Below, piece by piece: positions 35,474 through 44,020 of a stretch of DNA of 64,000 bases; the stretch's first letter is position 1, and the number at the start of each line of letters is the position of its first letter. The notes under the pieces are model-generated. The model ran no database searches. It was not told the origin of the DNA and saw nothing but the letters and a program-made list of their open reading frames with translations. The position numbers were made by a program, and so were the translations under genes. Source of the DNA: an uncultured Lachnospiraceae bacterium (GTDB taxonomy: Bacteria; Bacillota; Clostridia; Lachnospirales; Lachnospiraceae); NCBI GenBank assembly GCA_910588965.1, contig CAJUSO010000004.1, positions 1 to 64,000 on the forward strand. The letters run 5' to 3'.

Positions 35474-35495
35474 AGGGGAAAAGAAAGTTTATACT
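35467..35495 (+). promoter_or_regulatory. Promoter of the DUF2752 gene
   Basis: Perfect TTGACA (35467-35472), 17-bp spacer, TATACT (35490-35495). It leaves a leader of about 110 nt that begins with a hairpin TAACTAT..ATAGTTA. Confidence 0.8.
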
Positions 35496-35501
35496 GCTGC
35501 T

Positions 35502-35588
35502 AGTAACTATTCATCCTTCGGCTCCATAGTTACGGAATCCGCCAGATCCCCATGGAGGCATGGCTATTTTCCCCATTGCCTGCAGGGA
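35502..35588. repeat. Structured leader and dispersed repeat, copy B
   Basis: A hairpin TAACTAT/ATAGTTA (about 35503-35533) is followed by the CCATGGAGGCATGG core and GCTATTTTCCCCATTGC. The latter half resembles 5364-5421. It lies between the promoter and the DUF2752 start. Confidence 0.45.
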
Positions 35589-35614
35589 TGGCCGCACAAT
35601 AGAAGGGATATGTT

Positions 35615-36061
35615 ATGAGAGACTATAAAAAAGAAGAAACCGCATTATTTTACACAGGATGGGCATTGGTTGCCCTTTGCTGCTGCATCTTCGGGCTGTT
35701 CCAGATTATGCCCCCTTCCTTCCTGAACCTTTTCCCCTCCTGCGTCATCCGGCGTATTTTTGGCATTTACTGCCCTGGATGCGGCGGGACAAGAGCCATC
35801 GCAGCCTTTTTAAGAGGGGATTTCCTTACCTCCTGCCTTTGCCACCCGCTGGTGCCGTACGCCGCCCTCATCGGCGGATGGTTCCTCGCCAGCCAGACGG
35901 TTGAACGGCTTTCCCGCCACAGGATAAACATAGGCATGCGCTACCGCGACGGATACCTTTGGGCGTCTTTGGCAATCCTAATTGCAAATTTCTTGGTAAA
36001 AAACCTGCTTCTGGCTCTATGGGACATAGACTTGCTGAAGGGAATTACCTTATATCCCTAA
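35615..36061 (+). CDS. DUF2752-family membrane protein
   Basis: 148 residues with three or four helices (about 16-33, 70-92, 109-133). The hallmark CPGCGGTRAI at about 54-63 is the DUF2752 motif. Function is unknown; family members are small inner-membrane proteins in many Firmicutes and Bacteroidetes. ATG 35615 follows AAGGG. It converges with apgM 58 bp downstream. Confidence 0.85.
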   Translation: MRDYKKEETALFYTGWALVALCCCIFGLFQIMPPSFLNLFPSCVIRRIFGIYCPGCGGTRAIAAFLRGDFLTSCLCHPLVPYAALIGGWFLASQTVERLSRHRINIGMRYRDGYLWASLAILIANFLVKNLLLALWDIDLLKGITLYP

Positions 36062-36119
36062 GATTGGCACGCCGCATAGCCAAAGCAACAGAATCCTTGC
36101 CCAAGCTGCCCCTCACCTG

Positions 36120-37337
36120 TTACTTCCCAGCGGCGCCCTTTTTTATCAGGTAACTTACCATCTCACAGCCTTTTGCAATCCGGCGCCCGCTTCCTGCGGC
36201 CTCCCTCTCGTTATACTTCCAGCCATGCTCTTGGATATCTGCGCTGTTATAAAGAAGGTAGGGCACATCGTCCCCCGTATGGGTCCTAAGGCAGATGGGC
36301 GTAGGATGGTCCGGCATCACCAGCATGCAGAATTCCAGCCCAGCCTGCTCCAGCCCAGCTTTTATTGGGGCAATCACTTTTTCATCCAGGAACTGGATGG
36401 CCTGCACCTTCTTCTCAATGCTTCCCTGATGCCCCATCTCATCCGGGGCTTCCACATGGACATAGACAAAATCACAGCCTTCCCCTGTCAGGGCGTCCAC
36501 TGCCGCCTGGGCTTTCCCCTCGTAATTGGTATGGAGGCCGCCGTTTGCACCTTCCACGTAAATATTCCTCATGGATGCGCCTACGGCAATCCCCTTCAGT
36601 AAATCCACTGCAGACACCATGGCTCCCTTTAGGCCTGTCTTTTCCTGGAAAGAGGACAAGGCCGGCCGGATCCCGGCGCCCCAGAACCAGCAGGAATTGG
36701 CCGGGTTCAGCCCCTTCTTCCTGCGGGCTTCATTAATGGGATGGTTTACCAAGATCCGATAGCTTTTTTCCATCATTCCCCGCAGGGCGTTATCTGCTGG
36801 GAGGTACTGCCCGATGGCCTGCCCCAGCACATCATGGGGCGGGGTCAGTTCTGGCAGTTCCCCATGGTCCCAGATTAAGAGGTGCCGGTAACTGGTCCCT
36901 GCATAAAATCGGTACAGATCCGATTCCAATCCCTTCTTCACCGCTTCCAGCAAAACAGCCGCATCCTCTGTCGGGATCTCATCAGCGCTATGGTCAAGGA
37001 TCCTCTTATCCCCGAAACGCCCTTCTTCCTCAGACAGCGTCACCAGGTTGCAGCGCAGGGAGACGTCGGTAGGCTTCATATCCACGCCTATGCTCAAAGC
37101 TTCCAGCGGGGACCTCCCGGAATAATAAGCCTTGGGGTCATAACCCAATACAGACAGGTTTGCCGTATCGCTCCCTGGGGACATCCCGTCCGGGATTGTA
37201 TGTACCATCCCAATCTCCCCGGCAGCCGCCAGCCTGTCCATATGCGGCGTCTTGGCATATTCTAAGGGGGTCATCCCGCCCAGTTCTGCTAAAGGGCGGT
37301 CAGCCATCCCATCCCCTAATACAATCACATACTTCAT
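36120..37337 (-). CDS. apgM: ApgM-type cofactor-independent phosphoglycerate mutase homologue (possible alternative homoserine kinase)
   Basis: A 405-residue alkaline-phosphatase-superfamily protein. Metal-site motifs: VIVLGDGMADRP at the N-terminus, PGSDTANLSVLGYDP with the nucleophile Ser, YVHVEAPDEMGHQG and MVMPDHPTPICLRTHTGDDVP. It is archaeal-type iPGM (COG3635). ATG 37337 follows AAAGGTGA. It is the third gene of an ACT-protein/hom/apgM operon, a conserved Clostridial arrangement that lacks a classical thrB, so a role as homoserine kinase is plausible. That would make O-phosphohomoserine for threonine synthesis. Sequence alone cannot separate the two activities. Confidence 0.85.
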   Translation of the reverse strand: MKYVIVLGDGMADRPLAELGGMTPLEYAKTPHMDRLAAAGEIGMVHTIPDGMSPGSDTANLSVLGYDPKAYYSGRSPLEALSIGVDMKPTDVSLRCNLVTLSEEEGRFGDKRILDHSADEIPTEDAAVLLEAVKKGLESDLYRFYAGTSYRHLLIWDHGELPELTPPHDVLGQAIGQYLPADNALRGMMEKSYRILVNHPINEARRKKGLNPANSCWFWGAGIRPALSSFQEKTGLKGAMVSAVDLLKGIAVGASMRNIYVEGANGGLHTNYEGKAQAAVDALTGEGCDFVYVHVEAPDEMGHQGSIEKKVQAIQFLDEKVIAPIKAGLEQAGLEFCMLVMPDHPTPICLRTHTGDDVPYLLYNSADIQEHGWKYNEREAAGSGRRIAKGCEMVSYLIKKGAAGK

Positions 37338-37374
37338 CTGAATCACCTTTTCCTTATCTAACCCTTTCCTAAGA

Positions 37375-38577
37375 TTACACGACACGGATCATCTGCAGCA
37401 CATTCTGCAGGCCTTCCGCCCTCTTCTCGTACTCTTCCTGTACCATCTCCCCTGTCAGGAAGCCCATTTCCCCTGTGACGCCGGGAGCCTCTATCCATTC
37501 CACTTCCCCAAAGGCAGCCGTAATGGTGTCTGCGCCATTCCGTGTCCTGACAAAGAAGCGGCTCTTGGCCCGCTTGGAGTCCACCAGTTCCATTTTCCTG
37601 GAACTCCAGGAAATCAGAATATTCTTATGGAGATGCTTTGCAATATCCACAATATCCGCCACCACCGCGCTGGCCGTAGGAAGCTTGCCTGCGCCGCTCC
37701 CATAGAACATGGCGTCGCCCAGCACGTTCCCATGGACGAAAATGGCATTAAACACATCGTTCACGCTGTATAAGGGATGCTGCTGGGAAAGCATAAAAGG
37801 CGCAACCATGGCGCAGTAGCCTTCCGGGGTCTTACAGCTGGTGGCCAAAAGCTTGATGACCCTGCCCATGGCCTTGGCGTATTTGATATCCGTGGCTGTA
37901 ATCTTCGTAATCCCTTCCGTATAGATTTCCTCAAAATCTACCTGCTGCCCGCAAACCAGGGAAGTCAGGATGGCGATCTTGCGGCAGGCGTCATACCCTT
38001 CAATATCAGCCGTAGGGTCTGCCTCCGCATAGCCCCGGGACTGGGCGTCCTTTAGCACATCCTGGAACTCCAGCCCTTCAAAGGTCATTTTGCTAAGCAT
38101 ATAATTGGTCGTGCCGTTTAAGATGCCGGTAATCTCCTGGATCTCATCTGCCGTAAGGGAAGAGTTTAACGGGCGTATGATAGGGATGCCGCCTCCCACG
38201 CTGGCTTCAAACAAGAAATTGATGCTCTGCTCCTTGGCAATGGCAATCAGTTCCGCGCCATGCTTTGCCACCAGCGCCTTATTGGAGGTAGCCACGCTTT
38301 TCCCTGCCAGCAGGGCGCGTTTTACAAAGCTATAAGCCGGCTCCACGCCGCCCATGGCCTCCACCACTACCTGTACCTCTGGGTCATTGGCAATGATATC
38401 ATAATCATGGACTACCTTGCCCTCCATCGGATCCCCTGGGAAATCCCTCAAATCCAGGATATATTTCACCTCAATCTCGCTGCCGGCCCGCTTAGCGATG
38501 CTTTCCTGGTTGGTGCGCAGCACCTCCACCACGCCAGATCCAATCGTACCGTAACCTAAAATCGCAATTTTTATCAT
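37375..38577 (-). CDS. hom: Homoserine dehydrogenase
   Basis: A 400-residue NAD(P)-dependent enzyme reducing aspartate semialdehyde to homoserine, for threonine and methionine synthesis. The N-terminal Rossmann motif reads AILGYGTIGSGVVEVL; the catalytic block is NGTTNYMLSKM...AQSRGYAEADPTADIEGYDACRKIAIL. A short C-terminal ACT-like tail (FVRTRNGADTITAAFGEVEW...GEMGFLTGEM) suggests feedback control by threonine. ATG 38577 has GGAGGG. It is the second gene of the operon, 21 bp after the ACT protein. Confidence 0.95.
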   Translation of the reverse strand: MIKIAILGYGTIGSGVVEVLRTNQESIAKRAGSEIEVKYILDLRDFPGDPMEGKVVHDYDIIANDPEVQVVVEAMGGVEPAYSFVKRALLAGKSVATSNKALVAKHGAELIAIAKEQSINFLFEASVGGGIPIIRPLNSSLTADEIQEITGILNGTTNYMLSKMTFEGLEFQDVLKDAQSRGYAEADPTADIEGYDACRKIAILTSLVCGQQVDFEEIYTEGITKITATDIKYAKAMGRVIKLLATSCKTPEGYCAMVAPFMLSQQHPLYSVNDVFNAIFVHGNVLGDAMFYGSGAGKLPTASAVVADIVDIAKHLHKNILISWSSRKMELVDSKRAKSRFFVRTRNGADTITAAFGEVEWIEAPGVTGEMGFLTGEMVQEEYEKRAEGLQNVLQMIRVV

Positions 38578-38598
38578 AATAAATCCCTCCGTCTGCCG

Positions 38599-39042
38599 CT
38601 ATTCTCTGGCTAATATTTTTAAATAATGGATTCCGTCCTGCTGCTCAATATTTTCTACCATCTGGGAAACGTTCTTCGTATCGGGCAGCACATCCACGCT
38701 CAAAGTCAGGGAGGCAATCCCATTGACCGGGATGCTCTGGTGGATGGTCAGGATGTTGGCATGGAATTCCGCTACAATCTTAAGCACCAGGGACAGAAGC
38801 CCTGGCTCGTCATCCATCTGTATCACCATCGTAATGGTCTTTCCCTTGGCGTTGTCGTGGAATGGGAAAATGTCGTCTTTGTATTTGTAAAAAGAGCTTC
38901 GGCTAATCCCTACCATATCTGTGGCCTCCTGCACGGATTCTGCCCGCCCGGACTCCAAAAGCTTCTTGGCCTCCACCACTTTCAACAATACCTCTGGGAC
39001 AGCTTTTTTCTTCAAAACAAAGTATTTTGTCTTCTCTTCCAT
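38599..39042 (-). CDS. ACT-domain regulatory protein (PheB/UPF0735 type)
   Basis: A 147-residue protein with an N-terminal helical HTH-like part (LLKVVEAKKLLESGRAESVQEATDMVGISRSSFYKYKDDIF) and a C-terminal ACT domain (TITMVIQMDDEPGLLSLVLKIVAEFHANILTIHQSIPVNGIASLTLSVDV). ACT domains bind amino acids; the location in front of hom suggests a regulator of the aspartate family pathway. ATG 39042 has GGAGG eight bases upstream. Confidence 0.9.
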   Translation of the reverse strand: MEEKTKYFVLKKKAVPEVLLKVVEAKKLLESGRAESVQEATDMVGISRSSFYKYKDDIFPFHDNAKGKTITMVIQMDDEPGLLSLVLKIVAEFHANILTIHQSIPVNGIASLTLSVDVLPDTKNVSQMVENIEQQDGIHYLKILARE

Positions 39043-39096
39043 AAGTAGCCTCCGCTTTGTATGCCTATGAACTACATTTGTACACACAGCATGGAT

Positions 39097-39125
39097 ATAT
39101 TAGCATATTTTGAATCTATATGCAA
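39097..39125 (-). promoter_or_regulatory. Promoter of the ACT-hom-apgM operon
   Basis: Minus strand TTGCAT (39120-39125), 17-bp spacer, TAATAT (39097-39102), about 48 nt of leader. No T-box or attenuator fits in that short leader. Confidence 0.75.
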
Positions 39126-39210
39126 CCTGTTTTTTGAAAGTAGCCCCGAATTTCTTATTCTTCCTGCATCTTGGCATCCCATCGGAAGCAAAGAAACGGG
39201 CAATGCACAA

Positions 39211-39282
39211 AAATAACCGCCCCAGCCCCGCAGGATCCTTACTAAGATTAAGTAAAGATCCCCGCAGGCTAAGCGGTTATTT
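39211..39282 (-). terminator. Terminator of prfB
   Basis: A long imperfect hairpin with arms around 39211-39243 and 39248-39282 (AAATAACCGC / GCGGTTATTT at the ends, CCCCGCAGGATC / GATCCCCGCAGG inside) is followed on the minus strand by TTTTTGTGC. Confidence 0.75.
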
Positions 39283-39329
39283 ATCACTGGGACAAATGGG
39301 CGGGCCGTCTTCTGGCAGCGCCTCTTTTC

Positions 39330-40443
39330 CTAGGATTTCCCCAGGCTCTTCCATTTCAGGTAGGCATTGATAAACAAATCCAAGTTCCCGTCCATGACAT
39401 TTTCCACATTCCCGGTCTCCGCATTGGTGCGGTGATCCTTGACCATGGTGTAGGGCTGCATGACATAGGAACGGATTTGGTTGCCCCACCCAATCTCCGT
39501 CACTTCCCCGCGGATGTCGGCGGCCTTCTTCTCATTTTCCTCCTGTTTAAGGAGATAGAGCTTGGCCTTCAGCATCTGCATGGCCTTATCCTTATTCATA
39601 TGCTGGGAACGCTCATTCTGGCACTGCACCACAATCCCCGTAGGCAGGTGGGTGATGCGGATAGCAGATGAGGTCTTGTTGATATGCTGGCCGCCTGCGC
39701 CGCTGGACCGGTAAGTATCAATCCGCAGTTCGTCGTCCTTCACCTCGATATCCAAGTCCTTCTCAATATCCGGCATCACATCGCAAGAGGCAAACGAAGT
39801 CTGCCGCTTGCCCGCCGCATTGAAGGGGGAAATACGCACCAGGCGGTGCACGCCCTTCTCCGACTTCAGGTAGCCGTAGGCATTCTCCCCCTGCACTTCA
39901 AACGTGATGGATTTGATGCCTGCTTCCTCCCCGTCTAGGGAGTCCAGCACTTCTACACCATAGCCCTTGTCCTCTGCCCAGCGCTTGTACATGCGGTAGA
40001 GCATGGCGTTCCAGTCGCAGGACTCTGTGCCGCCTGCGCCTGCATGGAGGGAAACAATGGCGTTCTCCGTATCGTATTCCCCAGAAAGCAGGGTCTTGAT
40101 ACGGATGTTCTCAAAAGAAGCCCCAAATTCCTGGAGGGCTTCCTCAATTTCTGGGATAAGGGATGGGTCGTTCTCCTCATAGCCCATTTCCAATAAGGTC
40201 TCAATATCTTCATATTGGCCGGCAAGCTGGGCGTAAGTCTCCACATCATCTTTTAAGCTTTTCAGTTCCTTCATTTTCTCCTGGGACAGCTCTGTGTTAT
40301 CCCAAAAGCCCGGGGCTTCCATTTCCCGTTCTAATTCCTGGATTTTCTTCTCTTTATTTGCCAGGTCAAAGTGAATCCCTCACTTCCACAAAAGGTCCTT
40401 TCAATGCGTTCAAGGCTGTCTTGAACTGGTCTAATTCAACCAT
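39330..40443 (-). CDS. prfB: Peptide chain release factor 2, with programmed +1 frameshift
   Basis: RF2 recognises UGA and UAA and releases the peptide. The frame-0 start at 40443 (MVELDQFKTALNALKGPFVEVRDSL) has GAGGTGG upstream and ends at UGA 40366-40368. Translation must slip +1 on CUU-UGA to continue DLANKEKKIQELEREMEAPGFWDN and the rest. Conserved marks are the GGQ loop in RSSGAGGQHINKTSSAIRITH, the RF2 SPF tripeptide in LVRISPFNAAGKRQTSFAS, and GAGGTESCDWNAMLYRMY. The resulting protein is about 370 residues, a normal RF2 length. It has a near-perfect promoter and its own terminator. Confidence 0.96.
40365..40371 (-). promoter_or_regulatory. prfB: prfB +1 frameshift site
   Basis: Minus strand CTTTGAC with CTT at 40369-40371 and TGA at 40366-40368; a Shine-Dalgarno-like AGGGA lies just 5'. 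This is the classical autoregulatory site: low RF2 slows termination at UGA and favours the shift. Confidence 0.93.
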
Positions 40444-40524
40444 TGTGCCACCTCTTTCTGTTTTATATTTTTCGGCAGTCGCCGGATCCCCGTACACTGC
40501 CCTGCCTTCTGTCTGTTCCGCTCT

Positions 40525-40553
40525 ATTATAATGGTTTTGTGCCGGTACGTCAA
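40525..40553 (-). promoter_or_regulatory. Promoter of prfB
   Basis: Minus strand TTGACG (40548-40553), 17-bp spacer, TATAAT (40525-40530). Confidence 0.85.
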
Positions 40554-40574
40554 CAATCAGATTTTGCGCTATTA

Positions 40575-41261
40575 TCATATGATATCAGAAATAAAATCGT
40601 AAAAGCCTTTAAATGACTTTAAATGCCCTGTAGTACCTATCCTCCCTACAATTCCCCTAAAATAGGTTTCTGTTGCCACATAATCTGGTTTCTTCTTGGT
40701 ATATCTAATCTTTTTATACCTTAACAGTTCATGCAAATAGTGGAAATGATATTTTGCAGTTGTCTCATTGATGTTTTCCGGCGCTACCATTTCCTCAGGG
40801 TCTTGCTCTCCGGTATTATAGTAACTATAATATGGATAAAAATACGATTCTTCCTCCACTTCCTCTATTGGATACAATCCTTGGCATCCCAACAGCCATG
40901 TCTCAAAACAACGGTTGCATACAAGAATCACAATTCCAAACCTTAGTTCCACATTTTGGTAATGGCTTCTGATTTTTTCTTCTACTTCTTCTTTTCTATC
41001 CTCTGCATCCAATTCTTCCGCATCCAGGATTACCACTAACTTATCAATCTTCCCTGGATGTAACAAAATAGTGTCTATCGTGTCAAAAAGCGCCTTTGTA
41101 ACTAATTGCGTAACACCTTGCCCGCTCTGTAACACATAATTATTTTCCTCCACTGCCTGTATATCTGCAACCCGCCTACAGGCAAAACCCATATGCTCCA
41201 GCCAATAAGGCAACACCTTCAAAAAAGACTTTTCGTCTTCTAATAAAAAATAAAAGTTCAT
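40575..41261 (-). CDS. Putative TOPRIM-like / DUF4276-like protein paired with an AAA ATPase
   Basis: 228 residues. The N-terminus FYFLLEDEKSFLKVLPYWLE has the spacing of a TOPRIM-type glutamate motif, and the strand KLVVILDAEELDAEDRKEE supplies a D-x-E/D pair, as in OLD, RloB and DUF4276 proteins. Further features are FGIVILVCNRCFETWLLGC and a basic, aromatic C-terminus. No firm family match from reading alone. Its ATG overlaps the stop of the ATPase gene (TAATG), so the two work as a unit. AT-richer than neighbours. A nuclease role in a defence module is an inference. Confidence 0.5.
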   Translation of the reverse strand: MNFYFLLEDEKSFLKVLPYWLEHMGFACRRVADIQAVEENNYVLQSGQGVTQLVTKALFDTIDTILLHPGKIDKLVVILDAEELDAEDRKEEVEEKIRSHYQNVELRFGIVILVCNRCFETWLLGCQGLYPIEEVEEESYFYPYYSYYNTGEQDPEEMVAPENINETTAKYHFHYLHELLRYKKIRYTKKKPDYVATETYFRGIVGRIGTTGHLKSFKGFYDFISDII

Positions 41262-42397
41262 TAGATTTTCCCCTCAAATTCCCATCTGTTAATTAAATTG
41301 AAGTAGGCGTCATGCTGGCTGTTTCCTATCCCATAGGCTAAGCTTCCGGTATTTCCCACGGTACTGCCATCCCTATCAATAATCCTCCACTTATCTTTGT
41401 CAACCGCATTAATAATTTTAGGATGGTGGCTTGTAATAATGAATTGAAGGTCGTTCCGCTCCGACAACATCAATTCAGAGAGAACATCTATACAATTCAC
41501 CCCAAGGCCGTTTTCAAATTCGTCAATCAATACCAAAGAATCTTCCGACATTGTAAACAATTCAACCATATAATAAATCGTTTTCAGCATTCCATTCGAA
41601 ATATCAACCTGCAGGAGTTTTTTCCCATACACCTGAATAGATACCAAATACATTTCTCTTACCGTATCTTCCTCAACATCAATATCTTCAAGTTCAACAA
41701 ATAACTCCTTTACGGCATCAAATATTTTGATATAAAGCCCGGGATAGTATCTCTTTGCCACATAAAGCTTCATTGCCACCGGAAGATGGCTGAACATTTT
41801 AAACTCTGTCTGCCTTTCACTTTCAATCCGATCGATTACCTTAGATTTCAACCGCCTGAAATTTTCACTCCCAAGCCCGCCGCGGATTGCTAATTCCATC
41901 TCCACCGAATACAATTTGTGTATCCCTGCTATCAGCTTGCCAAAATTCTTATCCTCTGAATATTGCAGGATTAAGCTTTCATCTTTTTTGGGCTGCGGGA
42001 CTTTCTCATAACCAAGCACCGTTACCTCTGTATTTTTCCTTTCAAAAACCATTGCCCCATCCCGCAATAATTTTTCGTAAAAAAAACCATACCTCCCCTC
42101 TTCTTCCATGATTAAGCCCTGCTCTGTTGTTTTCTTTATTTCATAAAACCATTCATATTCTTCTTGATCAATTATAATCCCCAAGCCAACACGATATGGC
42201 CGCAATATTACATCTTTATCAACCGCCAGGTTTAATGAATATTCAACCGCATTCAGAATCTGGGTTTTCCCTGCCCCAGACAACCCTACCAGCAACGTTA
42301 CATCCCTATTAAAATATATTCTTTCAATTCTTAGCCCTGTTTTCAGATTCTCAAATTCAATCCACTGTATTTTCACGTTTTCCACCCTTTCATTCAT
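41261..42397 (-). CDS. AAA15/21-type ATPase of a two-gene defence-like module
   Basis: 378 residues. Walker A LLVGLSGAGKTQILNAVEYSL near residue 35, long middle region with coiled and lid segments, then the ABC-like Walker B SLVLIDEFENGLG and an H-loop FIITSHHPKII. This is the OLD/RecF/SMC-like AAA ATPase layout without a fused TOPRIM. The TOPRIM-like function appears to be in the overlapping next gene. Such split ATPase plus nuclease pairs are frequent in anti-phage modules. A -10 TATAAT (42412-42417) lies just upstream of the ATG without a good -35. Confidence 0.7.
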   Translation of the reverse strand: MNERVENVKIQWIEFENLKTGLRIERIYFNRDVTLLVGLSGAGKTQILNAVEYSLNLAVDKDVILRPYRVGLGIIIDQEEYEWFYEIKKTTEQGLIMEEEGRYGFFYEKLLRDGAMVFERKNTEVTVLGYEKVPQPKKDESLILQYSEDKNFGKLIAGIHKLYSVEMELAIRGGLGSENFRRLKSKVIDRIESERQTEFKMFSHLPVAMKLYVAKRYYPGLYIKIFDAVKELFVELEDIDVEEDTVREMYLVSIQVYGKKLLQVDISNGMLKTIYYMVELFTMSEDSLVLIDEFENGLGVNCIDVLSELMLSERNDLQFIITSHHPKIINAVDKDKWRIIDRDGSTVGNTGSLAYGIGNSQHDAYFNLINRWEFEGKI

Positions 42398-42471
42398 GGC
42401 ACATTCCCTCTATTATACATATTCCCAAACACTGGGGAACTATACCATCTGCCCCAACCAAGCGATTCATA

Positions 42472-43161
42472 TCACCTCTTCAGGCAAAGCGCCAGCCTTT
42501 TCTTCTCCTTGGGAACCTTCTGCGACTCCTGGATTTTCTGTATCGCTTTATTATGGGTAAAATCATCCAACTGGTTTTCCTTTAAATAGGGCAGCGTTTC
42601 TTCCGGGAATTCCCGGTAGCAGATGGAAAGCGCCCATGCCTGCGCCATTTTGGCGTAATAGCCTTCTGCCCTTACTTCCCCGATTGCAGTTAGGGTACGG
42701 GAAAGGAACCCTGCATTTACATAATAGCCCAATAGCTGTACCAGGGCGAAACGCGCCTCATAGGTATGGCTGCTGTGGAGGTAGGGCTTTAGGAACCCCC
42801 ACATTTCCTCCGGCTGCTTTTTGGCCAGACGGAGGGTGGAACAGGTGCTGTCACAGACAGACCAGTTATTTATCTTGGGGATAAAGGATTGCAGATAGGG
42901 GCGCTTCTCCTGCAGATTGCCCTTGGCATAACCTAATACCAACCCCTGCAGCATGGTTTCTTCATAGCTGTCGTCACAGGCAGACAGGAGATAGTCCCTC
43001 CAATCCCCTTCCGCCAGTTGTTTCGCCATTTCCCTAAGCCTGGGCAGGCGCACCCCTAAAATATTCCCTGCCCCTGGGAGGAGCCTGGCTGTAAATGCCT
43101 GGAATCCTGGCTCCTTCTGCAGCTCCAGACGTCCTTTCACCCAATCGTTGTAACCTGCCAT
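42472..43161 (-). CDS. AlkD-like DNA alkylation repair protein
   Basis: 229 residues, all-helical HEAT-like repeats. The N-terminal GVRLPRLREMAKQLAEGDWRDYL and SYEETMLQGLVLGYAK plus INNWSVCDSTCSTL, where the conserved W..CD occurs, identify the DNA alkylation repair family (AlkC/AlkD superfamily). It would excise bulky or positively charged alkylated bases. It starts 6 bp after the upstream membrane-anchored protein gene, probably in the same transcript by readthrough, not by function. Confidence 0.87.
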   Translation of the reverse strand: MAGYNDWVKGRLELQKEPGFQAFTARLLPGAGNILGVRLPRLREMAKQLAEGDWRDYLLSACDDSYEETMLQGLVLGYAKGNLQEKRPYLQSFIPKINNWSVCDSTCSTLRLAKKQPEEMWGFLKPYLHSSHTYEARFALVQLLGYYVNAGFLSRTLTAIGEVRAEGYYAKMAQAWALSICYREFPEETLPYLKENQLDDFTHNKAIQKIQESQKVPKEKKRLALCLKR

Positions 43162-43167
43162 TGCTGC

Positions 43168-44007
43168 TTACCCTTTCCCCTTTTTCTTCATCCAGACGAA
43201 AAGCAGGGCGGTAACCAATACAACAGCCCCTACCAAAGCCGCTGCCAAAAGGATGGTCCCATTCTCCCTTTTCGGCTGGATACGCCCTTCGCTTTGCTGC
43301 GCCTTTGTATCCTGCGCCTTTGTATCCTGGCTGCTATCTGCCGGATTGCCGGCAGGCTCTTTTGCTTCTGCCCCATCCTGTACCGTTTCCTGCGCTGCCC
43401 CTTGCGGATAGAGCTGCCCATAATCTGCTGCTGGCTGGTCTATGCAGATCCATACGTCCTTATCCCCATAATAGTACACCACATAGCCCCACTGCCGCCC
43501 CTGGCTATCGGTATATACCTGCTCATAGGAAGGCGGATTTTCCTCTATGCTGGCTTTATAGGCCACTTCAGAGCCTGGGTATTTCCAGAAATAAAATGCC
43601 TCGCCCACCTTCCCATCCAGCACGCCGCTTTGCCCCTGTATTTCTGCAGCATGCTCCTCCATAAAGGAAATATTGTCATAAACCACTTCCATATATTCCA
43701 TTGGCATCCATCCGCCGTTCCTGCCCACGCCCCACAGGATGCCGTCCCTATCCTCATAGGTATGGGAAATGTCTGCCTTATGCCCGTTTTCCCATGTATC
43801 CACAACCTTGGGCGACTCTGGGCTTTCATAGACAATCACCTTCCCCTCTGGGCCATTTGCCGTAAACTGGCGCTCCACATATTCACAATCTGCAGCGTGG
43901 GCTTGATAAAAGGAATCCTCTGGCTCGAAAATCACATCTGCCTGTACAGGGGCTGCAAAAAACATACAGCTTATCAGTGCGCCTATCAGAAAAAACAACC
44001 GTTTCAT
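43168..44007 (-). CDS. Exported, membrane-anchored protein with an SH3-like ectodomain
   Basis: 279 residues. Signal peptide to about residue 23 (VQADVIFEP), an ectodomain with DRDGILWGVGRNGGWMPMEYMEVVYD and DSQGRQWGYVVYYYGDKDVWICIDQP (SH3-like repeats of a kind seen in Clostridial surface proteins), a Gln/Asp/Ala-rich stalk, and a C-terminal helix 252-272 followed by KKKGKG. Type I topology predicted. The ADVIFEP start is shared with the next gene upstream. Function unknown. Confidence 0.65.
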   Translation of the reverse strand: MKRLFFLIGALISCMFFAAPVQADVIFEPEDSFYQAHAADCEYVERQFTANGPEGKVIVYESPESPKVVDTWENGHKADISHTYEDRDGILWGVGRNGGWMPMEYMEVVYDNISFMEEHAAEIQGQSGVLDGKVGEAFYFWKYPGSEVAYKASIEENPPSYEQVYTDSQGRQWGYVVYYYGDKDVWICIDQPAADYGQLYPQGAAQETVQDGAEAKEPAGNPADSSQDTKAQDTKAQQSEGRIQPKRENGTILLAAALVGAVVLVTALLFVWMKKKGKG

Positions 44008-44020
44008 AATCCCATCCCTC

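Noticed and set aside
39330..40443. prfB as a frameshifted pseudogene
   Set aside because: The break is exactly at CTT-TGA-C after 25 codons, the conserved autoregulatory site, and both parts match RF2.
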